Positions 35,901 to 43,196 of a stretch of 64,000 bases of DNA are shown piece by piece. Source of the DNA: CAYWMD01 sp964458575. Lineage in GTDB: Bacteria; Verrucomicrobiota; Verrucomicrobiia; Limisphaerales; JADLHS01. Every line of letters begins with the position of its first letter. Within the stretch, counting starts at the first letter, position 1. The notes beneath the pieces are model-generated. The model saw only the letters and a program-made list of their open reading frames with translations, did not search any database and was not told the origin of the DNA. The DNA lies in the NCBI GenBank assembly GCA_964458575.1, contig CAYWMD010000032.1:1-64000 (forward strand). The letters run 5' to 3'. Position numbers and translations under genes: made by a program.

Positions 35901-36290
35901 GGCGCTCCGGTCTTGCTCGCCCAGATTGAGCAGCGCTTCGTCCAAGATGGGGGCGATCCGCATCCAGGCCACTTCCGTTTCCGATGAGGAGAGTTCCATG
36001 GCTTGTTGTTCGATGTTGCGGCGGTGCAATTCCTGCCGCCGGGCGTTCATGGCGACATAACGCGTGGTGCGCAGCAACCACCCGGAAAGCACGGTGCCCG
36101 CGCGCAAATCCCCGGCTTTGCGCGCCAGGATGATGAAAACGGCCTGGGTAATCTCTTCCGCGTTAGCCGGATTGCCGGACTGGCGAAGGGCAGCCGAATA
36201 GACGAGACCGGTGTAGCGCCCCGCCAATTCCGCAAACGCCGCTTCCGACTTCCGTGTAGCATAATCGTGCAATAACTCCAGGTCGGTCAT
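32907..36290 (-). CDS. Membrane-tethered ECF sigma factor with CarboxypepD_reg-like ectodomains
   Basis: An 1127-residue fusion. Residues about 5-85 are sigma region 2 (ELLHDYATRKSEAAFAELAGRY, ANAEEITQAVFIILARKA) and about 110-170 sigma region 4 (LNLGEQDRSAVALRFFERKSFKEIAAALDTTEGNAQKRV), an ECF sigma factor. A basic stretch and one transmembrane helix at about 234-256 follow. The remaining about 860 residues hold about eight beta-sandwich units of the carboxypeptidase regulatory/CnaB-like type, each with a G-x-V-x-x-x-x-G-x-P-V-x-G-A-x-V core (GATVVNETGDPVPGARVVF, GGVVVNETGAPIAGAKVTF, GRVVDDDGDPVPKATIQV). Topology would be sigma inside, repeats outside, so the sigma part would need proteolytic release or act at the membrane. 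No separate anti-sigma gene is present. It heads a same-strand run of four secreted-protein genes. Confidence 0.85.
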   Translation of the reverse strand: MTDLELLHDYATRKSEAAFAELAGRYTGLVYSAALRQSGNPANAEEITQAVFIILARKAGDLRAGTVLSGWLLRTTRYVAMNARRQELHRRNIEQQAMELSSSETEVAWMRIAPILDEALLNLGEQDRSAVALRFFERKSFKEIAAALDTTEGNAQKRVARALEKLRHRFKKRGVVLPAALITGAINIRAVQAAPEEVRVAVNRAVGVGLAATQIATLVELTLAKLATARLLQLALRGATAAAIAVVAGLVVLYLNRDEPVRPAQDHAVAINEPSQTNSPAHVAPVDSAPETSTDKINMRFRVVDAESGSAISKVRLTLVSTVDYPTQTTNNFTTDRQGMALLPMERQAGTKWNQCIEVFRDGFVPKFVSWSERQGDDPKNIPAEYTARLTPAVNIGATVVNETGDPVPGARVVFEVRHYLAPAKQLDRERLTMTSHYHVELTDSQGRWHCHHVPALFGMIQFNVTHPDYAPRLFGSAALGAATNHNVPYLAQADLRNETAVMPLARGATVGGVVVNETGAPIAGAKVTFDHQWAEPTASHITKEDGRFQFNNIPRDSGPASPGTICFLTVQADGYSPKDFRYKGSTPPAESRLVVHPGAELRGRVVDDDGDPVPKATIQVCSHSNVKRFEWSTVTDADGRFIWHSAPAKPEFYVVEAAGYQATSQIKLAADGTEHLIKLRTNPPPVVISGTAVDAATGRPLDRFEVWMSFTEMIYTGYAEPMNSPRPPRLRAVGMDGSFAFTNSDPFVYCKLVVRADGYCPEEQSHRGAITDDAQFEFRLSPAAPLTGIVRLANGVPVVGAVAMLLTDIKRVYMRLPGEFDLTFSAASHAVTDAQGRFNFQPENGAQEILITSPEGFAAITLKELAATPEVTLQPWGSVMGTLKIGNQPGANQNIDLSYSPPIGERTGYSLFLETRTDAEGHFAFFGVPPWSLQLAHRLNFRDGQGGAIPQNLQTKIKVEAGQTNFVNLGGTGRKVIGRVVLKSSEPKQKINWQLDVQTMATKLPGSSPAPKPEAFPSPTEFQAAQEKWMAEQAAFWQSEAGREAQNHQKRYTLVFDQNGSFRIDDVDPGTYELKLRLSDQTKPVHGTFSPLYEPLGTLTKEVTIPEADDPEGPPVDLGVLELDEK

Positions 36291-36523
36291 AGGTTACGGT
36301 ATCTTCCTTGATATAATGTCTCGATGGCGGCGAAATCCGACAAAGAATTTTGAAATACTTGAGCTGCCGCTGCGGGGGAGAATCCGAAATTTATTTAAAA
36401 AACCGAATGAAGCGCCGCAAAGTTTTGGGCTATGCCAGCCTTCTGGCGCTTTTCCACCGACCGCTCGCTAATCCCAAAGCGTCAGAGGCCACTGTCGTGC
36501 TACCCTGTGAGCGTGCCCTTCTG

Positions 36524-37948
36524 TCAGCCAAACATCATCCTGCAGATGATCACCGACGCTACGATGCCCACGAAATCCGCAATCAGGCCGGCGGGAACGG
36601 CGTGCCGCGTCCGCCGCACGTTCACCGCGCCAAAATAAACCGCGATCACGTAAAAGGTTGTTTCCGTGCTGCCGAAAATCGTTCCGCCCATGAGCGCGAT
36701 CAAACTGTCGGGCCCGAACTGCTTCACCAGGTCGGTGAACAATCCGAGCGAACCGCTGCCGCTGAGGGGCCGCACCAGACACATCGGCAGCAGGTCGGTG
36801 GGGAAGCCGACAAAATCCAACGCCGGCTTCAACCAGGCCGTGAGCATTTCAATGCCGCCTGCCGCACGGAACATTCCGATGGCCACCAGGATCGCCACCA
36901 GATACGGGATGATCATCACCGAGACTTGGAAGCCTTCCTTCGCACCCTCGACGAATTCTTCGTAAACTTTCACGCGCCGCAAGGCCGCGTAGAGCGGGAA
37001 GAAGGAAAGCATGAATGGAATGGAAAGCACCGAGACTGCGTTGACCGTGCGGACGAAAGCACTCGCTTTGGTCGCTATGCCAGTTTCAAATCCAAGCAGG
37101 CCCGGGTAAGCCACTCGTAAAAACGCCCAGACGAAAACACCAGCGAAAACCAGCAGTGCCATCCAACCCAACCAGTTTAATGGCGCGATTTCCGTAGCGG
37201 CGGGCGTCCCGCCTGCCGGTGAGGGCGGCATCTTGCCGCCCGGTTCGACCGTCGCATTGCCGATTGCCGAGTTGCCGACGTTGACATTCCCTTCAACCGA
37301 TTTTCCGCCAGGCTGCAAGCCCGGCTCTCCGGCAGGCGGGACGCCTGCCGCTACGGGCGGCAGCCGATAGCCCGGCAATTTTTCCAGCAACTTCACCGCC
37401 GTCACACCGGCAATCGTCGAGCAGGTCGTCGCCAGCATGGCCGTGCCGATGATGGCCGTGGGATGCGCCGCGCCTGCCACGGCCAGCACGCCGACCGCTG
37501 TCGCGGGGATGAGTTGAATCGAACTGGTGTTCACCGCGAGGAAGGTGCACATGGCGTTGGTGGCCGTGCCCGGGCGCGGATTGAGCGTTTCCAAATCCTT
37601 CATGGCGCGGAGGCCGAGCGGCGTGGCGGCGTTCACCAAACCAAGGATATTGGCTGCCATGTTCATCAGCATCGAACCCATCGCTGGGTGTTCCGGTGGC
37701 ACATCGGGAAAGAGCCGTCGCAGAATTGGCCGCAGCGCGCGGGCCATGATTTGAATCAACCCGGCCTTTTCCGCCAAGCGCATCACGCCCAACCACAGCG
37801 CCATGATGCCCGCGAGCGGCAGGGCGAGTTTCATCACCGCAAACTCCGCGCGGTCAAACGCCTCCTTGGACACCGCATCAAGCGAACCGCTCCAGCCGCC
37901 AATCAAGACGGCCAGTACAATCAGCCCGATCCAGATGTAGTTGAGCAT
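36524..37948 (-). CDS. SpmA-SpmB fusion (spore maturation/nucleoside-recognition membrane protein)
   Basis: A 474-residue fusion of the two Gate-domain proteins known in Bacillus as SpmA and SpmB. The first half is SpmA-like (MLNYIWIGLIVLAVLIG, NMAANILGLVNAATPLGLRAMKDLE, NTSSIQLIPAT). The second half from about 260 is SpmB-like (FVRTVNAVSVLSIPFMLSF, VSVMIIPYLVAILVAIGMFRAAGG, PLSGSGSLGLFTDLVKQFGPDS, GSTETTFYVIAVYFGAV). Such fusions occur in non-sporulating bacteria and their role is unknown, so the spore name is historical. Residues about 199-252 of the linker are made of an in-frame inverted-repeat element. Confidence 0.85.
   Translation of the reverse strand: MLNYIWIGLIVLAVLIGGWSGSLDAVSKEAFDRAEFAVMKLALPLAGIMALWLGVMRLAEKAGLIQIMARALRPILRRLFPDVPPEHPAMGSMLMNMAANILGLVNAATPLGLRAMKDLETLNPRPGTATNAMCTFLAVNTSSIQLIPATAVGVLAVAGAAHPTAIIGTAMLATTCSTIAGVTAVKLLEKLPGYRLPPVAAGVPPAGEPGLQPGGKSVEGNVNVGNSAIGNATVEPGGKMPPSPAGGTPAATEIAPLNWLGWMALLVFAGVFVWAFLRVAYPGLLGFETGIATKASAFVRTVNAVSVLSIPFMLSFFPLYAALRRVKVYEEFVEGAKEGFQVSVMIIPYLVAILVAIGMFRAAGGIEMLTAWLKPALDFVGFPTDLLPMCLVRPLSGSGSLGLFTDLVKQFGPDSLIALMGGTIFGSTETTFYVIAVYFGAVNVRRTRHAVPAGLIADFVGIVASVIICRMMFG
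37193..37355. repeat. 27-bp inverted repeat element in the SpmA-SpmB linker
   Basis: Arms 37193-37219 (CGTAGCGGCGGGCGTCCCGC..) and 37329-37355 are reverse complements with one mismatch in 27 bp. The centre holds GGGCGGCATCTTGCCGCCC, itself a palindrome. In the minus-strand gene it is translated as PPVAAGVPPAGEPGLQPGG...GGKMPPSPAGGTPAATE. The outer GTAGC flank is shared with the uvrC element at 23242. Confidence 0.85.
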
Positions 37949-38049
37949 GGGCGGAAGCTACCGGGGCAGCCTGAAAACCGAAATCAGAAAATCCAAGTCG
38001 GAAGGAAAACCGATGACCACGACTTGCGCGAAGGCCCCGGCAAGGCTTT

Positions 38050-38135
38050 CAACGCAGAGGCCCGCAGAGGAAACAACGGTCAACAAGATGGAGAACCCAG
38101 CTCTGCGTTGCTCCGCGAGCTCTGCAGCGCTATCT
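38050..38135. repeat. CGCAGAG inverted repeat upstream of SpmAB
   Basis: AACGCAGAGGCCCGCAGAGG at 38050-38069 and CTCTGCGTTGCTCCGCGAGC from 38101 are approximate reverse complements. Related in wording to the element at 26718. It lies in the 348-bp gap 37949-38296 upstream of SpmAB and downstream of the oxidoreductase, which holds only repeats. Confidence 0.55.
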
Positions 38136-38169
38136 CCCAACGTCGCCATAGCCTGGAGAAGATTTTCGC

Positions 38170-38242
38170 GGAGCGCGGACCGCCGAGTCCGCGCGTTCCA
38201 AATCTGCCGCCCGCAACCCACGGACTCGGCGGTCCGCGCTCC
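38170..38242. repeat. Perfect 22-bp inverted repeat
   Basis: GGAGCGCGGACCGCCGAGTC.. at 38170-38191 and its exact reverse complement at 38221-38242 around a 29-nt centre. Each arm holds the smaller palindrome GGACCGCCGAGTCC (imperfect). This is another sequence family with the same two-arm architecture. It lies 55 bp downstream of the stop codon of the oxidoreductase gene. Confidence 0.85.
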
Positions 38243-38296
38243 TTTGGTTGCGGCGCCGCTGCGCTGTGGCCGTTGCGTTAAATGAAAACCGCCGGC

Positions 38297-39388
38297 TTAG
38301 TTTGGATATTCTTTCGCGCTGCCGGCCACGGGCATCAGAGCTTTGCGCTCTGGCACTTTGGCTTTAAGCAAGGCGATTTCGTCCGCGCCGGTTGTCAGCG
38401 GCAACGCTACTTGTCCGCCTTCTGCCGCGGAACGATAAAGAGCAGCCATGACTTCGAAGCCTTTGTAGGCGTTTGCAAAAGCGCACGGGTGGACTTTCTT
38501 GTCGTCGTCGAGCCAGTCGGCCATTTCTTGCACGTAAGGCGGCATGTCTTCCACGTAATCCATGCTGCCGGGGCCGCTCTGATATCCGCCGTTCTTCGTG
38601 ACCGCCCGCCAACCGCCGTTGGTGATGACCTCGGCGAAACCTTCGCTGCCTTGCGCGCCCATGCGGGCCTTGCGCCACCAGAGTTTGTGTTCCTTGCTGG
38701 AATCCACTTCCGGCACGTCGGGCGCTCCAGCGCCGCAATCGTAAATGCCGCGCACGCCGTTCTTGTAATGCACAAAGCCTGCAACGTAATCCGGTGACGT
38801 GTGCAAATCGGCGAGCTTGCCTCGGCCGGCGGCCTGCGCCATCGCCCACGCAGCGGGTTCGTAATTGTTGAACCAGCAGGTGTAGTCAATCAGGTGCGAG
38901 AGCATGTGCGCCGCCCAGCCGGTGGCCGTGCCGTAAACCGTATGCACCCGACCGAGCGCGCCGCTGGCGATGATCTCCTTCACCTTCTTGTAGTGCGCGC
39001 CGTAGCGATGCTGGTGGCTCACGACCGCCTTCACCCCGGCTTTGTCCATGGCCTGCTTGATTTGCAGGCCCTCGTTGCTCGACATCGCGACCGGCTTTTC
39101 AAACGCAATCAGCTTCGCGCCGCATTCGATGCCCATCCTGATGAAATCGAGGCGCAGGTTCGGCAAGGTGCAAAAGCAGAACAGGTCGGGCTTGAGCTTT
39201 TTCGACAGTGCGGCGGCATCCAGGCTTTTTTCCGGATTGCCAATCTTGGGCGCGGCGTCATCAAGCCGCTTCTGGTCAATGTCGCAGATGCCGACGACTT
39301 TGAATTTGGGATTGGCATGAAACGCCGTGGCGTGATGCACGCCGCGTTTGCCCATGCCGACGACGAGGACGGAGTAGGTTTTGCTCAT
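38297..39388 (-). CDS. Gfo/Idh/MocA family oxidoreductase
   Basis: A 363-residue NAD(P)-dependent dehydrogenase of the glucose-fructose oxidoreductase/inositol dehydrogenase family. The Rossmann motif VLVVGMGKRGVHHATAF is at the N-terminus, the E-K-P motif in LIAFEKPVAM, and the family's GxxxG(R)(V/I) loop in ASGALGRVHTVYG. A His that often serves in catalysis is plausible in HLIDYTCWF, where the family has a D/H-x-x-D-x-x-x-W pattern. Cytoplasmic, no Tat signal, unlike many Verrucomicrobia homologues. The substrate is probably a sugar or sugar-derived ketose, unknown. Divergent from pilT. Confidence 0.9.
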   Translation of the reverse strand: MSKTYSVLVVGMGKRGVHHATAFHANPKFKVVGICDIDQKRLDDAAPKIGNPEKSLDAAALSKKLKPDLFCFCTLPNLRLDFIRMGIECGAKLIAFEKPVAMSSNEGLQIKQAMDKAGVKAVVSHQHRYGAHYKKVKEIIASGALGRVHTVYGTATGWAAHMLSHLIDYTCWFNNYEPAAWAMAQAAGRGKLADLHTSPDYVAGFVHYKNGVRGIYDCGAGAPDVPEVDSSKEHKLWWRKARMGAQGSEGFAEVITNGGWRAVTKNGGYQSGPGSMDYVEDMPPYVQEMADWLDDDKKVHPCAFANAYKGFEVMAALYRSAAEGGQVALPLTTGADEIALLKAKVPERKALMPVAGSAKEYPN

Positions 39389-39600
39389 AAATAAAAAGCT
39401 GCAACCGGTTTCCCGGAGATTGCCCTGCGTATTGTCCGACGCAACGGGCCATCACATTAGCGATCCGCCGGCGCCGCTTCAAGCCACTGTTTCCAATTGT
39501 TTCGATGACCGTGCGTGGCGAATGCGCCGCCCGCCGGTCGCCGATGAGTTGAACGTATTTCTTGTTTGGCCATTACGCGGAGCCTTGTTAACTTGCCGGA

Positions 39601-40695
39601 ATGGAAATGGAACTGTTTTATAAAATTTTGAAAACGGCCGTCGAGGGCGGCGCGTCGGACGTGCACCTCAAGATAAACACACCCGTCATTTATCGCATCA
39701 GCCGTGAACTCATTGCGGTGGAGTGCCCGAATCCGACCGCGCAGTGGATGAACAAAGTTGTGGAGAACATCACCCCGGCGCACCTGCGCAAGCGGATGGA
39801 AGAAGAGCGCGGGATTGACTTTTCCTATTACATTCAGGGCATCGGGCGTTTCCGCACGAACCTGTTTCAGCAACGCGGCGAATGGTGCCTCGCCATGCGC
39901 CACGTCAAAACCAACGTGCCGAGTTTTCAGGAACTTGGCTTGCTCGAACAGATCAAGGGCATTGCTTCGTCGCCGCGCGGCATCGTCCTGCTGGCCGGCT
40001 CGACCGGTTGCGGCAAGTCCACGACGCTCGCCGCGATGATCGAGCACATCAACGCCAACTTCAAAAAGCACATTATCACCCTGGAAGATCCGATCGAATA
40101 CGTCTTCGAGGACAATCAATCCGTCATCGAACAACGCGAAGTCGGTCTCGACACGTTGTCCTTCCATCACGCGCTCCGGCACGTGCTGCGCCAGGACCCG
40201 GACGTGATCATGATCGGCGAAATGCGCGACGACATCAGTTTCACCGCGGCCATGAGCGCGGCGGACACCGGTCACCTGGTCTTTTCCACCGTCCATACCA
40301 CCAATGCCGCGCAGAGCGTCAACCGCATTCTTGATTTCTTCAAAGCCGACGAGCGTGAACAAATTCGCCGGCAACTGGCCGGGACATTGCAGGCCGTGAT
40401 TTGCCAGCGCATGGTCACCACCGTCACCGGGCGCATGACGCCGGCGCTGGAAATCCTCATCAACACCGGCACGGTGCGGAAGCTGATCGAAGAAAACCGC
40501 CTGGACAAATTGCCGGCAGCCATCGAAACCGGCGGCGAAGACGGCATGCTCAATTTCAATCAATCGCTGTTCGCGCTCGTCAAGGAAGGCAAGGTCACGG
40601 AGAAGGAAGCGCTGGCGAAGGCCACCAACGCGCAGGCGCTGGAGATGAATTTCAAAGGCATCTTCCTCGACGAAGGCCGCCGAATTCTCTCATAA
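39601..40695 (+). CDS. pilT: Type IV pilus retraction ATPase PilT-like
   Basis: A 364-residue hexameric secretion ATPase that drives pilus retraction and twitching. Visible are the N-terminal GGASDVHLKIN, Walker A GSTGCGKST at 133-141, the Asp box HIITLEDPIEY, Walker B DPDVIMIGEMRD, the His box FSTVHTTNAAQSVNRI, and the C-terminal helix region. AIRNLIRE, typical of true PilT, is not evident (here INTGTVRKLIEENRLDKLPAAIE), so a PilU-type or second PilT paralogue is possible. ATG 39601 (or 39607). No other pilus genes lie nearby. Confidence 0.9.
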   Translation: MEMELFYKILKTAVEGGASDVHLKINTPVIYRISRELIAVECPNPTAQWMNKVVENITPAHLRKRMEEERGIDFSYYIQGIGRFRTNLFQQRGEWCLAMRHVKTNVPSFQELGLLEQIKGIASSPRGIVLLAGSTGCGKSTTLAAMIEHINANFKKHIITLEDPIEYVFEDNQSVIEQREVGLDTLSFHHALRHVLRQDPDVIMIGEMRDDISFTAAMSAADTGHLVFSTVHTTNAAQSVNRILDFFKADEREQIRRQLAGTLQAVICQRMVTTVTGRMTPALEILINTGTVRKLIEENRLDKLPAAIETGGEDGMLNFNQSLFALVKEGKVTEKEALAKATNAQALEMNFKGIFLDEGRRILS

Positions 40696-40785
40696 AAACA
40701 GGCCCGTCTGCCCGCTGGACAAGGGGCGCGGGTTCGACCATGCTTTCGTGGTGCGGGGCAGAGAGCTTCGCACGGGTAACTTGTC

Positions 40786-41589
40786 ATGGACCAGCCTCCG
40801 TTCATCGCTGAAACGCCGCCGCCTGCGCCGACCGCACCGCCCATGTCCCTCGCCGCGCGGCTGCTCAACGTGTTCGCCACGCCCGGCGACGTCTTTGAAG
40901 AACTCAAGGCCGCACCGCACGCGGCGGCCAACTGGCTGGTCCCGGCGCTCATCGCGTGCGCGGTGGGCCTGGCCTCGACGTGGATCGTGCTCAACCAACC
41001 GGCCATTCAGCAGGAGATCCGGGAAAAACAGGACCGCGCCATCGAGCAACGCCTGGAGAAGGCGGTCAAGGCGGGGAAAATGACGCGTGAACAGGCCGAC
41101 CAACAGCGGGCGGCGGCGGCCCAGTTCATGGGACCGGCGGTGATGATGGTTTCCGGGTCCGTCGGCGCAATCGTCTATGGCTTTGGCCGGGTGTTTTTGT
41201 GGGGACTGGTGTTATGGCTGCTGGGCCGGTGGTGGCTGAGAGTCCCGGTGCCGTTCATGAAAAACGTGGAGGTGGCCGGCCTCGCCGGCATGATCGGTGT
41301 GCTGGGCGCGGTTGTCGGGCTGCTGCTCAAGGTCAATTTCAGCAATCCCACTTCATCGCCGAGCCTGGCGCTGGCCGTCGGCGAGTTTGATCCGAAGAAT
41401 CCGCTCCACCTGGTGCTCGCGGCGTTGGACCTGTTCGACGTGTGGCAAATCTGGGTCATGGCCCTGGGGCTGGCGCGGCTGGGCAGCGTGCCGTTCGCGC
41501 GGGCGGGATTCCCGGTGTTTGCGTTTTGGGTGATCTGGTCGTCGTTCTGGATATTGATTTCCGCGGTATTGGTCCGCCTGGCGGGCTGA
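40786..41589 (+). CDS. Yip1-domain membrane protein
   Basis: A 267-residue protein with a Pro-rich N-terminus (FIAETPPPAPTAPP), a conserved LAARLLNVFATPGDVFEELKAAP segment that begins Yip1/DUF1282-type proteins, and about five transmembrane helices. A charged coiled segment (IREKQDRAIEQRLEKAVKAGKMTREQADQQR) lies between helices 1 and 2. Function unknown; in this genus such genes often precede export operons, and here it lies 87 bp upstream of the MacA-like adaptor, so co-transcription is plausible. Confidence 0.8.
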   Translation: MDQPPFIAETPPPAPTAPPMSLAARLLNVFATPGDVFEELKAAPHAAANWLVPALIACAVGLASTWIVLNQPAIQQEIREKQDRAIEQRLEKAVKAGKMTREQADQQRAAAAQFMGPAVMMVSGSVGAIVYGFGRVFLWGLVLWLLGRWWLRVPVPFMKNVEVAGLAGMIGVLGAVVGLLLKVNFSNPTSSPSLALAVGEFDPKNPLHLVLAALDLFDVWQIWVMALGLARLGSVPFARAGFPVFAFWVIWSSFWILISAVLVRLAG

Positions 41590-41616
41590 GCCGCCTCCGG
41601 ACGCCGCGGTCCCGGC

Positions 41617-41650
41617 CGGCAGGGACCGTGAAACGTTTTCGGTCCTGCCG
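41617..41650 (+). promoter_or_regulatory. Hairpin in the leader of the MacAB-like operon
   Basis: CGGCAGGGACCG (41617-41628) pairs with CGGTCCTGCCG (41640-41650) with one bulged G and an 11-nt loop. It ends 26 bp before the adaptor ATG. No T-run follows, so it is not a standard terminator; it could be a leader structure or part of another dispersed repeat. Confidence 0.35.
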
Positions 41651-41676
41651 TGTCATAATGTTGATGGAAATTTAAC

Positions 41677-43002
41677 ATGGCCAACGCAAAGAAACGCCGG
41701 AAAATCATCGTCTTCACCGTCATCGGCCTTGTGCTGGCGGCGCTCACCGCCGCCGCCTTGTTTCGCAAGCGCGACGTGGCCATCACGGTGCAGACGGAAA
41801 AGGTGGCGCGGCGCAACCTCACGGAAATCGTCACCGCCAATGGCAAAATCCAGCCCGTCGTGCAGGTCGCCATCAGCCCGGAGGTGGCCGGCGAGATCAC
41901 GGAATTGCCCGTGAAGGAAGGCGACTGCGTCAAGAAGGGACAGTTGCTCGTCCAGATCAAGCCCGACAATTACCAGGCGCTGCGCAATTCCGCCGAAGCG
42001 GCGCACCGTTCCGCCATCGCCGGCAAGGTGCTCGCCCAGGCCGAAATGGAAAAAGCCCAAGCCGAGTTCAAACGCAATGACGAGTTGTTCCGCACCAAGC
42101 TCGTCTCCGATTCGGTGTGGCTGGATTTCAAGACCGCGTACGACGTCGCCAAACTGCGCTACACGAATGCGGTGCATCAGGTGGCCCAGGCGCAGTTCAG
42201 TCTCGACAAGGCGTCGGATGATTTGGGCAAGACCACCATTCGCTCGCCGATGGACGGCACGATCATCCGCTTGAAATCCCAGCTGGGCGAGCGGGTGCTC
42301 GGCACATCGTTCAACATGGGCACCGAAATCATGTCCATCGCCAACCTCGATGACATGGAAGCGCGGGTGGACATCGGCGAGATTGACGTGGTGTTGATCA
42401 AGCCTGGCCAGAAGGCGCGGCTGGAGGTGGACGCATTCAAGGACCGCAAGTTCAACGGCGTCGTGACCGAGATCGCCAACTCCGCGAAAGGAAATGTGTT
42501 CGGCATGTCGAGCAGTTCGAGCCAGGAAGCCACCAAGTTCGAGGTGAAAATTCGCGTGGCCGAGAAGGAGATTTTCCGGCCCGGCATGTCGGTCACCGCC
42601 GAAATCGAAACCCGGTACCGCACCAACGTGCTGGCCGTGCCCATCGCCGCCGTCACCACGCGCGCGCCCAAGACCAACGCTCCGGCGGCGACGGGGACAA
42701 ATTCCGTGGCTGGGACCAACACGGCGTCCGTCACCAGCACCAACGCGCCCAAGGCGGACAAGAAATCCAAGGATGCGCCCAAGCCGATCGAAGTTGTGTT
42801 CGCCGTGAACAGTGATCACGTGAAAATGGTCCCGGTCAAAATCGGCATCGGCGACGATGATTACTGGGAAGTCACCGAGGGTTTGAGCGAGGGGCAGGAG
42901 ATCGTTTCGGGCGGGTACAAGGCCATCAATCGCGAACTGGAGGACGGCAAGAAGATCCGCAAGGGCAAGCCGGAGAAAGATGACGCGAAGGAGAAAAAGT
43001 GA
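41677..43002 (+). CDS. Periplasmic adaptor protein, MacA/HlyD type
   Basis: A 441-residue membrane-fusion protein linking an inner-membrane ABC pump to an outer-membrane channel. It has one N-terminal anchor helix (KIIVFTVIGLVLAALTAAALF), the biotinyl-lipoyl-like first half (VVQVAISPEVAGEITELPVKEGDCVKKGQLL), a long alpha-hairpin, the second lipoyl half (TTIRSPMDGTIIRLKSQLGERV), and a beta-barrel (ANLDDMEARVDIGEIDVVLIKPGQKARLEVDA). An Ala/Thr/Asn/Lys-rich linker at about 328-366 is unusual. The C-terminus is highly charged. It is followed by the ATPase and two permeases, with a repeat element in between. Confidence 0.88.
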   Translation: MANAKKRRKIIVFTVIGLVLAALTAAALFRKRDVAITVQTEKVARRNLTEIVTANGKIQPVVQVAISPEVAGEITELPVKEGDCVKKGQLLVQIKPDNYQALRNSAEAAHRSAIAGKVLAQAEMEKAQAEFKRNDELFRTKLVSDSVWLDFKTAYDVAKLRYTNAVHQVAQAQFSLDKASDDLGKTTIRSPMDGTIIRLKSQLGERVLGTSFNMGTEIMSIANLDDMEARVDIGEIDVVLIKPGQKARLEVDAFKDRKFNGVVTEIANSAKGNVFGMSSSSSQEATKFEVKIRVAEKEIFRPGMSVTAEIETRYRTNVLAVPIAAVTTRAPKTNAPAATGTNSVAGTNTASVTSTNAPKADKKSKDAPKPIEVVFAVNSDHVKMVPVKIGIGDDDYWEVTEGLSEGQEIVSGGYKAINRELEDGKKIRKGKPEKDDAKEKK

Positions 43003-43007
43003 AGAGT

Positions 43008-43172
43008 TCCCCTCACCCCAGCCCTCTCCCATCCGATGGGAGAGGGAGAATCTTCCGCCGTCTAGTGAAACTTCCAGCGATGATGTCAGCCGAATGTTCA
43101 CTCGAAAGGCTTGAAAATGTTCGTCTGCTGTCCCCGCTCCCATCGGATGGGAGCGGGTCAGGGTGAGGGCAG
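43008..43172. repeat. Paired-hairpin element, family A, inside the MacAB-like operon
   Basis: Left arm 43008-43053 reads CCCCTCACCCCAGCC then CTCTCCCATCCGATGGGAGAG. Right arm 43130-43172 has GCTCCCATCGGATGGGAGC then GGGTCAGGGTGAGGG. The variable cores ATCCGAT and ATCGGAT are reverse complements, so the two arms of this element match each other rather than other copies. It fills the 194-bp gap between adaptor and ATPase genes. Confidence 0.88.
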
Positions 43173-43196
43173 CCTCCAAAACCGCCGAACCTCGCC

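Noticed and set aside
36350..37120. 256-codon plus-strand frame opposite the SpmAB gene
   Set aside because: The SpmA and SpmB motifs are on the minus strand; the plus product is His/Arg/Glu-rich shadow.
36524..37948. Evidence of sporulation
   Set aside because: SpmA/SpmB-like fusions occur in many non-spore-formers and no other sporulation gene is present.
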